From assembly GCA_002708825.1 (NCBI GenBank), contig PAPF01000007.1, positions 143,572 to 207,571 of the forward strand: 64,000 nucleotides of DNA, in the 5' to 3' direction. This document shows positions 1 to 9,019 of this stretch, one piece after another. This DNA comes from Phyllobacteriaceae bacterium (GTDB lineage: Bacteria > Pseudomonadota > Alphaproteobacteria > Rhizobiales > Rhizobiaceae). Numbering within the stretch: the first letter of the stretch is position 1; the number at the start of each line of letters is the position of its first letter. A program made the translations under genes and the position numbers. The notes under the pieces were generated by a model. The model saw nothing but the letters and a program-made list of their open reading frames with translations. It was not told where the DNA came from and did not search any database.

Positions 1-113
1 TTCATCTTCATCGTGAGACTGTCCTGGTTTTCTGTTCGGTGGCGGGTGTGTTGCGCCAAGACATAACCGGCATGGCCGGCTTGTCCAGACCTGCCGGTTG
101 CGGGCGCGGCCCG

Positions 114-920
114 TCAGATGTCGTCGAAGTCGCCGCCGCGCCCCTTGCCGGCGGAAAAGCGAGCCGCGCCGCCCATGCCGTCGCGGGTGAAGGTTTCGAG
201 GCTCCGCCATTCGTTCGCCAACGCCTGCGCCGGGTCCTTGCCCCATTGCGTCAACGCGCTCATCCGGTCGGCCTGCATCGTCGATTGCGGAAAGCGGGTC
301 AATGTTCCTGCCAGTTCCAGTGCGGTATCGAGCGCCGAACCATCGGGGCAGACGGTGGTTGCAAGCCCGATGGCGAGGCATTCGCGCGCATCCGCCTTGC
401 GGCCCGTCAGGATCAGGTCCATCGCACGGCCCTGGCCGACGATGCGCGGCAGGCGCACCGTGCCGCCATCGATCAGCGGCACGCCCCAGCGCCGGCAATA
501 GACGCCCATATAGGCGCTTTCCTCCATCACGCGCAGGTCGCACCACAGCGCCAGTTCCATGCCCCCGGCCACCGCCGGGCCGGAGATGGCCGCGATGACC
601 GGTTTCGACAAGAGCAACCGCGTCGGCCCCATAGGGCCGGGGCGCGGGTCGGAAGCCGGATTGTCCCAATCGTCACCGATGGCATGGCGCGAGAACCAGT
701 CCGCATCCATCCCGTCTGCGGCCGCCTTGAGATCGAAGCCGGCGCAGAACGCACCCGGCACGCCGGTCAGGATGGCGACGCGCTGGCTCCCGTCCGTCTC
801 GAAGGCGAGGAAGGCATCGTAAAGCGCCGATGCCATGGCCGGGTTGACCGCATTGCGCGCCTCCGGCCGGACGATCGTGACGACGGTGACCGCGCCGCAC
901 GTTTCCACCCGCACCGTCAT
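114..920 (-). CDS. Enoyl-CoA hydratase/isomerase (crotonase) family protein
   Basis: A 268-aa crotonase-fold protein, likely acting on a CoA thioester in the cytoplasm; substrate unknown. The oxyanion-hole segment AFCAGFDLKA lies at residues 57-66 and the second conserved segment PAVAGGMELALWCDLRV at about 115-131. Length is normal for a stand-alone family member. The ATG start overlaps the stop of the upstream ABC-F gene by ATGA, so the two are translationally coupled. The usual catalytic glutamate pair is not obvious around residues 140-160, where the sequence reads YCRRWGVPLIDGG, so hydratase activity itself is unproven. Family assignment is secure, the precise reaction is not. Confidence 0.9.
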   Translation of the reverse strand: MTVRVETCGAVTVVTIVRPEARNAVNPAMASALYDAFLAFETDGSQRVAILTGVPGAFCAGFDLKAAADGMDADWFSRHAIGDDWDNPASDPRPGPMGPTRLLLSKPVIAAISGPAVAGGMELALWCDLRVMEESAYMGVYCRRWGVPLIDGGTVRLPRIVGQGRAMDLILTGRKADARECLAIGLATTVCPDGSALDTALELAGTLTRFPQSTMQADRMSALTQWGKDPAQALANEWRSLETFTRDGMGGAARFSAGKGRGGDFDDI

Positions 921-2809
921 GACGCCATCGCCTCCTCGTATTCGGCAGACATCTCCAGCCAGCTTTCCTCGGTCTGCGCCAGCTTCGCCGTCAGGTCGGC
1001 GCGCTCCTTGCCCAGGTCAGCGGCTTTCTTGGCATTCTTCTCGTAAAGGGCAGGGTCGGCCAGTTCGGTCTCGATGGCCTGAATCCGCTTGCCAAGTTTT
1101 TCCATCAAGGTTTCGGCTTCCTTGATCTTTCTGGCCAGCGGCTTGAACTGCTCACGCCTTTGCGCCGCCTCGCGCCGCTGGTCCGCTTTCGAGACCGGGG
1201 CAGGGCCGTCATCCTTCGGCTTCCTCGCCTCGTTCGCGGCCTTGGCCGCACCGGTGATGAACTGGCGGTAGTCGCCCAGATCGCCGTCATAGGGCTTCAC
1301 GCCGCCGTCATGCACCAGCCACAGCCGGTCTGCGGTGGCTTCGACAAGGTGCCGGTCATGCGAGATCACGATGACCGCGCCCGGAAAGTCGTTGAGCGCC
1401 TCGATCAGCGCCTGGCGGCTGTCGATGTCGAGATGGTTGGTCGGCTCGTCGAGGATAAGGAGGTTCGGCCCGTCAAAGGCGGCAAGCCCCATCAGCAGGC
1501 GGGCCTTTTCCCCGCCCGACAGGTTCCGGGCCGGCGTGTCCATCTTTTCCGTCGCAAGCCCCATCTGCGCGACGCGGGCGCGAACGCGCGCTTCCGGTTC
1601 CTTCGCCATCAGGGCGCGCACATGGTCGACAGCGCTGTCGTCGGGCCGCAGGTCGTCCATCTGGTGTTGCGCGAAGAAGGCGACCTTCAGGTTGGGTGAC
1701 AGCGTGAGCGAGCCGGTCTCGGGCTGAAGCCGCCCGGCAATCAGCTTGGCGAAGGTGGACTTGCCATTGCCGTTGGCGCCCAGCAGCGCAATGCGGTCGT
1801 CGGCATCGATGCGCAGCGTCAGCCGTTTCAGGACGGGCTCGCCGGGCGTGTAGCCCACCGACACGCCCTCCAGCGCGATGGCAGGCGAGGCGGCGCGCTT
1901 TTCGGGCTCGGGAAAGCGGATCGGCGCGACATGGTCGTTGACGGCCGCCGCGATCGGCGCCATGCGTTCCAGCGCCTTCAGCCGGCTCTGCGCCTGTCGC
2001 GCCTTGGAGGCCTTGGCCCGGAAACGCTCCACGAAGCTTTCCATGTGCTTGCGCTTGGCTTCCTGCTTTTCGCGGCTCTTCTCCTGCAGGATCGCCTTTT
2101 CGGCGCGCTGGCGTTCGAACTGGTCATAGCCGCCGCGCCAGAAGGTCAGCTTCTGCTGGTCCAGATGGACGATGGAATTGACCGCCCGGTTGAGCAGGTC
2201 GCGGTCGTGCGAGATGAGCAGAACGGTGTGCGGATAGCGGGAAAGATAGGTTTCCAGCCATAGCGTGCCTTCCAGGTCGAGATAGTTGGTCGGCTCGTCC
2301 AGCAGCAGCAGGTCCGGCTCGGCAAACAGCACCGCGGCCAGCGCCACGCGCATCCGCCAGCCGCCGGAAAAGCTCTTTGCAGGGCGCTTCTGCGCGTCGG
2401 CATCGAAGCCCAGGCCGGCCAGGATGGCCGCCGCGCGCGCTTCGGCCGAATGGGCCTGGATGTCGGAAAGCCGCGTCTGGATTTCCGCGATGCGGTGCGG
2501 GTCCGAGGCCGTCTCGGCTTCCGCCATCAGGGCAAGGCGCTCCGTGTCGGCCTTGAGCACGATCTCGATCAGCGGCTCGTCGGTGCCCGGCGCTTCCTGC
2601 GCCACCTGGCCTATTCTCATGTTTTTCGGCAGGTGGATGGAGCCGGTTTCCGGCGCCAGGTCGCCTGTGATGGCGCGAAACAGGGTGGTCTTGCCCGTGC
2701 CGTTGCGCCCCACCAGCCCCGCCTTGGCGCCTTCGGGCAGCGAAAGCGTTGCGTGGTCGATGAGCAGGCGGCCTGCAATGCGCAAGCTGAGGTCGGTGAG
2801 CGTGATCAT
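917..2809 (-). CDS. ABC-F family ATP-binding protein (Uup/YheS-like)
   Basis: A 630-aa soluble protein with two ABC ATPase domains and no membrane segments, the layout of ABC-F translation factors that act at the ribosomal E site. The first Walker A is GRNGTGKT at residues 34-41, followed by a signature SFSGGWRMR and Walker B LLLLDEPTNYLD. The second half has GANGNGKST, LSGGEKARLL and LLILDEPTNHLD. The Arg/Lys-rich linker between the domains and the C-terminal coiled-coil tail (EAETLMEKLGKRIQAIE region) are typical. It is the first gene of a two-gene unit with the crotonase downstream, joined by an ATGA overlap. Which ABC-F subgroup it belongs to needs a phylogeny. Confidence 0.95.
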   Translation of the reverse strand: MITLTDLSLRIAGRLLIDHATLSLPEGAKAGLVGRNGTGKTTLFRAITGDLAPETGSIHLPKNMRIGQVAQEAPGTDEPLIEIVLKADTERLALMAEAETASDPHRIAEIQTRLSDIQAHSAEARAAAILAGLGFDADAQKRPAKSFSGGWRMRVALAAVLFAEPDLLLLDEPTNYLDLEGTLWLETYLSRYPHTVLLISHDRDLLNRAVNSIVHLDQQKLTFWRGGYDQFERQRAEKAILQEKSREKQEAKRKHMESFVERFRAKASKARQAQSRLKALERMAPIAAAVNDHVAPIRFPEPEKRAASPAIALEGVSVGYTPGEPVLKRLTLRIDADDRIALLGANGNGKSTFAKLIAGRLQPETGSLTLSPNLKVAFFAQHQMDDLRPDDSAVDHVRALMAKEPEARVRARVAQMGLATEKMDTPARNLSGGEKARLLMGLAAFDGPNLLILDEPTNHLDIDSRQALIEALNDFPGAVIVISHDRHLVEATADRLWLVHDGGVKPYDGDLGDYRQFITGAAKAANEARKPKDDGPAPVSKADQRREAAQRREQFKPLARKIKEAETLMEKLGKRIQAIETELADPALYEKNAKKAADLGKERADLTAKLAQTEESWLEMSAEYEEAMAS

Positions 2810-2850
2810 GGCCGCGCGTTGTGACGCAAGGCGCGGCAGGGCGCAAGGGG

Positions 2851-3369
2851 TCAGGCGAAGCGCCGCCCCTCCGGTGTGCGGTGGAACTGGATCATGTCCA
2901 TGTCCGGCGGCGTGCGGCCGAGCACGGAGAGGATCATGTGCGCCTGCCCGCGATGGTGGGTCTGGTGGTTGAAGAAATGCGAAAGCGCCGGGGCAAGCCG
3001 CTGGCTGACCGTCCTGAGGTCCGTCATCGTGGTGTAGGTGAAGCGCCCGGCGACTGCCGCCTCGTCCAGCCCTTCGACGAAGGCGATGATGCGCCGGTCT
3101 TCCGCCTCGCGCGCGGCGCGCAGGCTGGCGAAATCCTCATGGAGGATGGCATCCAGCGAGGGTGGCGTCGTGCCTTCGCCCGTGAACCGCTTCATCCACA
3201 CGCGGTCGCCGACAAGGATATGGTTCAGCGTGCCCATCATGGACTTGAAGAAGGCGCCGCAATCGAATTGCCATGCGCCGGTATCGAGTTCACCGGCGGC
3301 GTCGTAGAGCCGTCCGTTCGCCCACGCATTGTAATGAGCGAACATCTCGAAATTTTGTCTGGCGTCCAC
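2851..3369 (-). CDS. DinB family protein
   Basis: A 172-aa four-helix protein of the DinB/YfiT superfamily. These metalloproteins include thiol-dependent transferases, and the specific reaction is unknown here. A metal-binding His set is visible: H50 in GTLNHILVGDRVW and the HFFNHQTHHRGQ stretch at 131-142. The frame is open far upstream, but homologous sequence begins only at NFEMFAHYNAWAN. I chose the GTG at 3369, which has GGGAG nine bases upstream. An internal ATG at 3345 is possible. It is divergent from the GST gene at 3433 with a 63-bp spacer, so the two probably share a control region. Confidence 0.88.
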   Translation of the reverse strand: MDARQNFEMFAHYNAWANGRLYDAAGELDTGAWQFDCGAFFKSMMGTLNHILVGDRVWMKRFTGEGTTPPSLDAILHEDFASLRAAREAEDRRIIAFVEGLDEAAVAGRFTYTTMTDLRTVSQRLAPALSHFFNHQTHHRGQAHMILSVLGRTPPDMDMIQFHRTPEGRRFA

Positions 3370-3432
3370 TTTCCTTGTCTCCCGCCTGCCGCGATAGTGG
3401 CGCCACAATAACGATTTGCGAGGGACAGAACA

Positions 3433-4125
3433 GTGACCATTCAGCTTTACGATCTCGTCGGCGCCGATGCCGCCCGCCCGTTCAGCCCCCATTGCTGGAA
3501 GACCGCGATGTCGCTGGCCCACAAGGGCCTGGACTTCACCCGCGTGCCGACCCGCTTTCCCGAAGTGGCGAAAGTGGAGGGCGGGGCGTCGAAGACCGTG
3601 CCGGTCATCAATGACGGCGGCAAGGTCGTCTCCGACAGTTTCGCCATCGCCGAATATCTCGACGAGACCTATCCGGACCGCCCGTCCCTGTTCGGCGGGG
3701 AAGGCGGCCGCGCCATGGCGCGCTTCGTGGAAAGCTGGACGCAATGGGTCATCCACCCGCAACTCGTTCGCGTGGCCATCATGGACATTCACGACTGCCT
3801 GTCGCCGGAAGACCGGGAATGGTTCCGTGCCGACCGCGAGGGCAAGTTCGGCAAGCCGCTGGAGGAGTTGCGCATCTCCGGCCAGGAAGCGCAGGCGGCG
3901 TTCCAGAAGTCGCTCGATCCTCTGCGCGCCACGCTGAAGAAGCAGGCCTTCATCGGCGGCGCCGGCCCGCTCTTCGCCGACTACATCGTGTTCGGCGCCT
4001 TCCAGTGGGCGCGCGTGGTCTGTCCGCACGATTTCCTGGAGCAGGGCGATCCGGTGACGGACTGGTTCGCGCGCTGCCTCGATCTGCATGGCGGCCTCGG
4101 GCGTGAAGTTCCCGCCTGCGGCTGA
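3433..4125 (+). CDS. Glutathione S-transferase family protein
   Basis: A 230-aa cytosolic GST-fold protein. The N-terminal thioredoxin-like half has SPHCWKTAMSLAHKGL near residues 16-32, the cis-proline segment KTVPVI and the glutathione gamma-Glu contact SDSFAIAEYLDETYP. The all-helical half follows. The arrangement resembles the LigE/LigF (beta-etherase) and fungal-type GST branch, but substrate cannot be read from sequence. It starts with ATG 14 bases after an AGGGACAG Shine-Dalgarno-like stretch and is divergent from the DinB gene. Confidence 0.9.
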   Translation: MTIQLYDLVGADAARPFSPHCWKTAMSLAHKGLDFTRVPTRFPEVAKVEGGASKTVPVINDGGKVVSDSFAIAEYLDETYPDRPSLFGGEGGRAMARFVESWTQWVIHPQLVRVAIMDIHDCLSPEDREWFRADREGKFGKPLEELRISGQEAQAAFQKSLDPLRATLKKQAFIGGAGPLFADYIVFGAFQWARVVCPHDFLEQGDPVTDWFARCLDLHGGLGREVPACG

Positions 4126-4248
4126 GCGCGCTCCAGCGGCGTCTTTCGTTTTTCATCCAGACGCGCTATAGCGCCCGCGAACCGGCGCTGCGGGCCGCCC
4201 CGCGGCGCCGTGCCATTCCAGGAAAACCAGAAGGACCCGAGGACCATC

Positions 4249-4671
4249 ATGGCCATTGAACGTACCTTTTCGATGATCAAGCCCGACGCAACGAAGCGCA
4301 ACCTGACCGGCGCCATCACCAAGATGCTGGAAGATGCCGGCCTGCGCGTCGTCGCTTCCAAGCGCGTGTGGATGAGCCGCCGTCAGGCCGAGCAGTTCTA
4401 CGCCGTCCACAAGGACCGTCCCTTCTTCGGCGAACTGACCGAGTTCATGTCCTCCGGCCCGACGGTCGTGCAGGTGCTGGAAGGCGAGAACGCCATCGCG
4501 AAGAACCGCGAAGTCATGGGCGCCACGAATCCGGCCGATGCCGCCGAGGGCACCATCCGCAAGGCGTTCGCCCAGTCCATCGGCGAGAATTCCGTGCACG
4601 GCTCGGACGCGCCGGAAACGGCTGCCGAGGAAATCGCCTTCTGGTTCGGCGGCAACGAGATCGTCGGCTGA
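4249..4671 (+). CDS. ndk: Nucleoside diphosphate kinase
   Basis: A 140-aa enzyme transferring the gamma-phosphate of ATP to NDPs by a phosphohistidine intermediate. The N-terminus [18 protein letters not shown] and the active-site loop NSVHGSD are canonical, making H117 the phosphorylated residue. Length is standard for bacterial Ndk. An in-frame ATG 39 bases upstream exists, but ATG 4249 gives the family N-terminus. It is a single-gene unit followed by a strong hairpin at 4714-4740. Confidence 0.98.
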   Translation: MAIERTFSMIKPDATKRNLTGAITKMLEDAGLRVVASKRVWMSRRQAEQFYAVHKDRPFFGELTEFMSSGPTVVQVLEGENAIAKNREVMGATNPADAAEGTIRKAFAQSIGENSVHGSDAPETAAEEIAFWFGGNEIVG

Positions 4672-4713
4672 AACACGGCCGCCCGCAATCGCGGGCATCG
4701 TTCAGCGAAAACG

Positions 4714-4740
4714 CAAGGCCGGGCCGCGTGCCCGGCCTTG
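4714..4740 (+). terminator. Hairpin terminator after ndk
   Basis: A perfect 11-bp stem (CAAGGCCGGGC pairing with GCCCGGCCTTG) with a five-base loop sits 43 bases after the ndk stop. The tract downstream (TGCTGTCC) is poor in T, so it is either a weak intrinsic terminator or a 3'-end stabiliser. Confidence 0.55.
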
Positions 4741-4836
4741 TGCTGTCCGGCTTCCGCTACGTTACCAATATTTCACCGATTTATGACATGATCGTCAGCC
4801 AATAGAACCGGAAACAATGATAACCGGCAGGCAGGC

Positions 4837-5493
4837 GTGTTCGATCACAGGGAATATTCGGCCCGCGAGATCCTCGCTGACGGCATCGTGCACGGGGTGG
4901 CCATCGCGGCGAGCCTGGCAGCGGGCGGCGCGGTGCTGGCGCTGGCGGCGATCTACCTGGAGCCGGGCATCCGGCTGGCGCTGACGGTCTACGCGGTGAC
5001 GCTGATCGCCATGTTCTCGTTTTCCATGGCCTACAACCTCATTCCGCATCCGCCGCTCAAGCCGCTTCTGCGCCGCTTCGACCAGGCCGCCATTTTCCTG
5101 AAGATCGCCGGCACCTACACGCCGTTGACAGTGATGATCGGTTCGGTCTTTTCGCACACCATGCTGGCGCTGATCTGGCTGGCCGCGCTTGCCGGGGTGG
5201 CGCTGAAGATGTTCGGACGGATGCATCGCGACCGCTACACGATCCCGCTCTATCTCGCGCTGGGATGGGCGAGCGTGTTGCTGGTCTGGCCCATGATGGA
5301 AACCCTGCCATTGGTCGATGCCGTGCTGATCATCGCCGGCGGCCTGCTCTACACGGCCGGTCTCGTCTTCCACGTATGGCATTCGCTGGCCTACCAGAAC
5401 GCCATCTGGCATGGCTTCGTGGCCGCCGCCGCCGCCTGCCATTTCACCGCCGTGGCGCACGCCTCATTCACGTTGGGCGTGCTGACGGCCTGA
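4837..5493 (+). CDS. Hemolysin III (PAQR/YqfA) family membrane protein
   Basis: A 218-aa inner-membrane protein with about seven hydrophobic segments. Family marks are ADGIVHGVAI near the N-terminus, SMAYNLIPHPPLKPLLRRFDQAAIF in the middle with GTYTP after it, and a C-terminal WHSLAYQNAIWHGFVAAAAACH stretch supplying the conserved zinc-ligand-type histidines. The start is GTG at 4837, where homology begins. PAQR-type proteins are linked to membrane fluidity homeostasis, and despite the name haemolysis should not be assumed. It stands alone between ndk and the convergent moaE operon. Confidence 0.92.
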   Translation: MFDHREYSAREILADGIVHGVAIAASLAAGGAVLALAAIYLEPGIRLALTVYAVTLIAMFSFSMAYNLIPHPPLKPLLRRFDQAAIFLKIAGTYTPLTVMIGSVFSHTMLALIWLAALAGVALKMFGRMHRDRYTIPLYLALGWASVLLVWPMMETLPLVDAVLIIAGGLLYTAGLVFHVWHSLAYQNAIWHGFVAAAAACHFTAVAHASFTLGVLTA

Positions 5494-5503
5494 TCCGTAT
5501 CTC

Positions 5504-5974
5504 TCAGCCGTCCCAGCGTTTCGCCGCGTCGTCGTCGGCTTCCTTGGCGTCCACCCAATGGCCGGAGGAACCATCTGCCAGATGCTCCTTCTTCCAGAAG
5601 GGCGCGCGGGTCTTCAGGTAATCCATCAGGAAGGAGGCGGCGTCGAAGGCCGCCTGCCGGTGCGCGGAGGCGGCGACCACGAGCACGATCTGGCCGCCCG
5701 GCTCGATCCTGCCGAAACGGTGGATGGCCGTCAGGCCGGTCAGCGGCCAGCGCGCGAGCGCCTGCGCCGCGATCCGGGAGATTTCCGCTTCCGCCATGCC
5801 GGGATAATGTTCCAGTTCGAGCGCCGACAAGCGCCCGGCCTCGTCGCGGCAATAGCCGGTGAAGGTCACGACGGCGCCCACGTCGCCACGTCCCCCCGCC
5901 AGGCGCGAGACCTCCGACCGGATATCGAAATCCTCCTGCTGGATGCGCACCAGCGGCGTGACGGCAGCCGGCAT
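5504..5974 (-). CDS. moaE: Molybdopterin synthase catalytic subunit
   Basis: A 156-aa MoaE, which with MoaD inserts two sulfurs into precursor Z (cPMP) to form molybdopterin. Family motifs are ELEHYPGMAEAEI, IHRFGRIEPGG and VVAASAHRQAAFDA, with the catalytic lysine region LKTRAPFWKKE near residue 120. It is the last gene of the minus-strand operon SDR-uvrC-pgsA-moaD-moaE, four bases after moaD. The probable local client is the molybdopterin oxidoreductase at 14596, although the two are not cotranscribed. Confidence 0.96.
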   Translation of the reverse strand: MPAAVTPLVRIQQEDFDIRSEVSRLAGGRGDVGAVVTFTGYCRDEAGRLSALELEHYPGMAEAEISRIAAQALARWPLTGLTAIHRFGRIEPGGQIVLVVAASAHRQAAFDAASFLMDYLKTRAPFWKKEHLADGSSGHWVDAKEADDDAAKRWDG

Positions 5975-5978
5975 GGCG

Positions 5979-6230
5979 TCATCCCCCCGTCATCGGCGGG
6001 AAAAGCGCGATCTCGAATGGCGTGCCGATCTTCTCCGAGTGGTGCACATGCTCCATGTCCAGCGCCACGCGGATGGCGTCGGAATGCTCCAGCGCGGCGG
6101 CATATTCCGGCCCGCGGGTCTTCATCCAGTCGAGCAGGTCGCGCACCGTCACCACTTCGGCCGGCAGGTTGATCTCCTCGCTTTCCTTGCCGATCCGTTC
6201 GCGCACCCAGGCGAAATAGACAAGTCTCAT
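5979..6230 (-). CDS. moaD: Molybdopterin synthase sulfur carrier subunit
   Basis: An 83-aa ubiquitin-fold sulfur carrier ending in the required C-terminal Gly-Gly (FPPMTGG), which is thiocarboxylated by the MoeB-type enzyme. The N-terminus MRLVYFAWVRERIG is typical of MoaD. It lies directly upstream of moaE in the same operon, the normal pairing for the heterotetrameric synthase. Confidence 0.95.
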   Translation of the reverse strand: MRLVYFAWVRERIGKESEEINLPAEVVTVRDLLDWMKTRGPEYAAALEHSDAIRVALDMEHVHHSEKIGTPFEIALFPPMTGG

Positions 6231-6261
6231 GGCCGGTGAACCTCCGCGGTCGCGATTGCGC

Positions 6262-6852
6262 TCATTGGTCGATCATGTGTTTCAGCCCGGCGCGGAAATA
6301 GTCGTAGCCGGTATAGAGCGTCACGATGGCCGAAAACCAGAGCAGGGCAAGGCCGGTCTCGGTCGTATAGGGCAGGACCTTGTCGCCGGCAGGGCCAGCC
6401 AGCAGGAAGCCGATGGCCAGAAGCTGAATCGTCGTCTTCCACTTGGCAAGGGTGGTGACGGGCACCGAGACCTTCAGTTCGGCCAGGTATTCGCGCAGGC
6501 CCGAGACCAGGATTTCCCGGCACAGGATGATGATCGCCGCCCACAGCGACCAGCCGGCAATCGTCTTGTCGGTATCGGCTGCCAGCAGCAGCAGGCAGGT
6601 CGCCACCAGCAGCTTGTCGGCGATCGGGTCAAGCATGCGCCCGATATTGGAGGTCTGCTGCCAGGCCCGCGCCAGGTAGCCGTCGAAGAAATCGGTGATC
6701 GAGGCGGCGGCGAAAATGCCGAGCGCCGCCCAGCGCGCGAAATCGCTCGATTGAAGGCGTCCTTCCATGAAGAAGCACAGGCCGATGGCCGGGACGGCAA
6801 GAATCCGGCCATAAGTCAGGATATTCGGAAGGGAGAATGCGCGCGATGCCAT
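6262..6852 (-). CDS. pgsA: CDP-diacylglycerol-glycerol-3-phosphate 3-phosphatidyltransferase
   Basis: A 196-aa integral membrane enzyme making phosphatidylglycerophosphate from CDP-diacylglycerol and glycerol-3-phosphate. The CDP-alcohol phosphotransferase signature runs DGYLARAWQQTSNIGRMLDP with IADK after it, matching D-G-x2-A-R-x8-G-x3-D-x3-D. I start at the ATG giving MASRAFSLPNILTYGR, because the 12 upstream codons have no family character. It lies between uvrC and moaD, the usual rhizobial order. A second family member is at 19383. Confidence 0.94.
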   Translation of the reverse strand: MASRAFSLPNILTYGRILAVPAIGLCFFMEGRLQSSDFARWAALGIFAAASITDFFDGYLARAWQQTSNIGRMLDPIADKLLVATCLLLLAADTDKTIAGWSLWAAIIILCREILVSGLREYLAELKVSVPVTTLAKWKTTIQLLAIGFLLAGPAGDKVLPYTTETGLALLWFSAIVTLYTGYDYFRAGLKHMIDQ

Positions 6853-6952
6853 GCAAGCCAGTGTCCAGTCTCGATCTGCGACAGTCAAACCAGATGCAGG
6901 GCGCGCCGGTCAACCGCGTTTGCGACGCAGCCAGGGGTGACTGCGTGTCAAA

Positions 6953-9019
6953 TCAGCCTTTTTCGTGGAAATGGTCGTAAATCAACTGCGCCGTCTGCTC
7001 CGAAATGCCTTCGACGGCCATCAGGTCCTCCAGCGCGGCACGCGAGACGGCCTTGGCGGTGCCGAAATGATGCAGCAGGGCGCGCTTGCGTGCCGGGCCG
7101 ATACCGGCGATCTCGTCGAGCGGGTTCTTGACCATCTCCTTCTTGCGCCGCGCCCGGTGTGAGCCGATGGCAAAGCGGTGCGCCTCGTCACGCAGCCGCT
7201 GCACGAAGTAGAGCACGGGATCGCGCGGCGGCAGCGAGAAATCCGGCCGGCCTTCCACGTGGAAGCGCTCGCGCCCTGCGTCGCGGTCCGCGCCCTTGGC
7301 AACGCCGATGGCCGTGACGGCCTGCGACACGCCCAGTTCGTCGAGAATGGCACGCACGGCGCTCATCTGGCCCTTTCCGCCGTCGATCAGGATGAGGTCC
7401 GGCCAGGCAGGGAAGGCGGCGTCCTCGTCATCGCCGCCGCCGGCGGCTTCGGCGGCACGGTCGGGAATGCCGTGTTCCTTGACGAGGCGCGAGAAACGCC
7501 GCCGCATCACCTCGCGCATCATGCCGAAATCATCGCCAGGCGTCAGTTCCTCGTCCTTGATGTTGAACTTGCGGTACTGGTTCTTCACGAAACCTTCCGG
7601 CCCGGCCACGATCATGCCGCCGACGGCATTCGTGCCCATGATGTGCGAATTGTCGTAAACCTCGATGCGGCGCGGCACACCCGGCAGGCCGAACGTCTCC
7701 GCCAGTCCTTTCAGAAGGCGGGCCTGCGACGATGTCTCGGCCAGCCGCCGCCCCAGCGCCTCGCGCGCATTCTGCAATGCGTGATCGACAAGGTCCTTTT
7801 TCTCCCCGCGCTGCGGTACGCTGACCTGCACCCGGTGACCGGACTTGGCCGTCAATGCCGCGGCCAGCAGCGCCTGGTCCTCCACGGCTTCCGAAAGCAG
7901 GACGAGACGAGGCACCGGCTTGTCGTCGTAGAACTGCGCCAGGAAGGCGCCGAGGACTTCCGCGCCTTCCAGCGCGGCGTCGGCCTTGGGGAAATAGGCC
8001 CGGTTGCCCCAGTTCTGGCCCGTCCGGAAGAAAAAGACCTCCACGCAGGTCTGCCCGCCCTCCTGGTGGATGGCGAAAATGTCGGCCTCGTCCGTGTTCT
8101 GCGCGTTGATGCCCTGGTGGCTCTGCACATGGGACAGGGCCGAAAGCCGGTCGCGATAGACCGCTGCCCGCTCGAAATCGAGGTCTTCCGCCGCCTGCTG
8201 CATGGCTTCGGCCATCTGGGCCTTCACGGCTTGCGACCTGCCCGACAGGAAGTCCCTGGCCTCGGCCACCAGCAGTGCGTAGTCCGCCTCGCCGATCTCG
8301 CCGGTGCAGGGGCCGGCGCAGCGCTTGATCTGGTAGAGCAGGCAGGGCCGCGTGCGGCTGTCGAATACCGAATCGGAACAGGTGCGCAGCAGGAAGGCCC
8401 GTTGCAGCGCGTTGATCGTGCGGCCCACCGCGCCGGCGGACGCGAACGGTCCGAAATAGTCTGCCGCGCGCGAACGCGCCCCGCGATGCTTGAAGATGCC
8501 GGGCGAGGGGTGGTTCTTCGTCAGCACGATATACGGGAACGACTTGTCATCGCGCATCAGCACATTGAAGCGCGGCCGCAACCGCTTGATGAGGTTGGCT
8601 TCCAGCAGCAGCGCTTCGGTCTCGGTCCGCGTGACGATGAACTCCATCGTCGCGGTCTCGCCGATCATCCGGGTGATGCGGTTGGAATGGCCGCGCCCCT
8701 GCGCGTAGTTCGAGACGCGTTTCTTCAGGCTGCGCGCCTTGCCGACATAGAGCACGTCGCCCGCCGCATTCATCATGCGATAGACGCCCGGGCTGTTGGG
8801 CAGGTGCTTCACGTAAAGCTGGATCGCCTCCGCGCCTTGCGCGCCCTTCGGGTCGACATGGCTGTCGGTCCACTCGATGGCGGCCAGCAGGCCGGCCGTA
8901 TCGGTCAGCGGGGCTTCCGCTTCCGTTTCTGCGCCAAAGTCGTCCGCGTCCTCTTCCGGGCGGGGATCATGGCCGGCGATGTCGTCCATCTCGGCCGGCG
9001 TTCTGCGTCCGCCCGTCAT
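6953..9019 (-). CDS. uvrC: UvrABC excinuclease subunit C
   Basis: A 688-aa nuclease making both incisions in nucleotide excision repair. The GIY-YIG domain starts near residue 73 ([23 protein letters not shown]), the UVR domain is central, the RNase H-like endonuclease is marked by [19 protein letters not shown], and the tandem helix-hairpin-helix tail ends [18 protein letters not shown]. The first 60 residues are acidic and probably disordered, as in many alphaproteobacterial UvrC proteins. The ATG overlaps the stop of the SDR gene as ATGA. No LexA box was seen upstream, so SOS control is not supported. Confidence 0.97.
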   Translation of the reverse strand: MTGGRRTPAEMDDIAGHDPRPEEDADDFGAETEAEAPLTDTAGLLAAIEWTDSHVDPKGAQGAEAIQLYVKHLPNSPGVYRMMNAAGDVLYVGKARSLKKRVSNYAQGRGHSNRITRMIGETATMEFIVTRTETEALLLEANLIKRLRPRFNVLMRDDKSFPYIVLTKNHPSPGIFKHRGARSRAADYFGPFASAGAVGRTINALQRAFLLRTCSDSVFDSRTRPCLLYQIKRCAGPCTGEIGEADYALLVAEARDFLSGRSQAVKAQMAEAMQQAAEDLDFERAAVYRDRLSALSHVQSHQGINAQNTDEADIFAIHQEGGQTCVEVFFFRTGQNWGNRAYFPKADAALEGAEVLGAFLAQFYDDKPVPRLVLLSEAVEDQALLAAALTAKSGHRVQVSVPQRGEKKDLVDHALQNAREALGRRLAETSSQARLLKGLAETFGLPGVPRRIEVYDNSHIMGTNAVGGMIVAGPEGFVKNQYRKFNIKDEELTPGDDFGMMREVMRRRFSRLVKEHGIPDRAAEAAGGGDDEDAAFPAWPDLILIDGGKGQMSAVRAILDELGVSQAVTAIGVAKGADRDAGRERFHVEGRPDFSLPPRDPVLYFVQRLRDEAHRFAIGSHRARRKKEMVKNPLDEIAGIGPARKRALLHHFGTAKAVSRAALEDLMAVEGISEQTAQLIYDHFHEKG

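Noticed and set aside
1-11. Possible start of a minus-strand gene (ATG at 11-9 with AGGA upstream)
   Set aside because: Only three codons lie inside the window, so coding status cannot be judged.
5504-6230. Molybdenum-cofactor riboswitch for moaD/moaE
   Set aside because: moaD follows pgsA with 31 bases between them, leaving no room for the aptamer.
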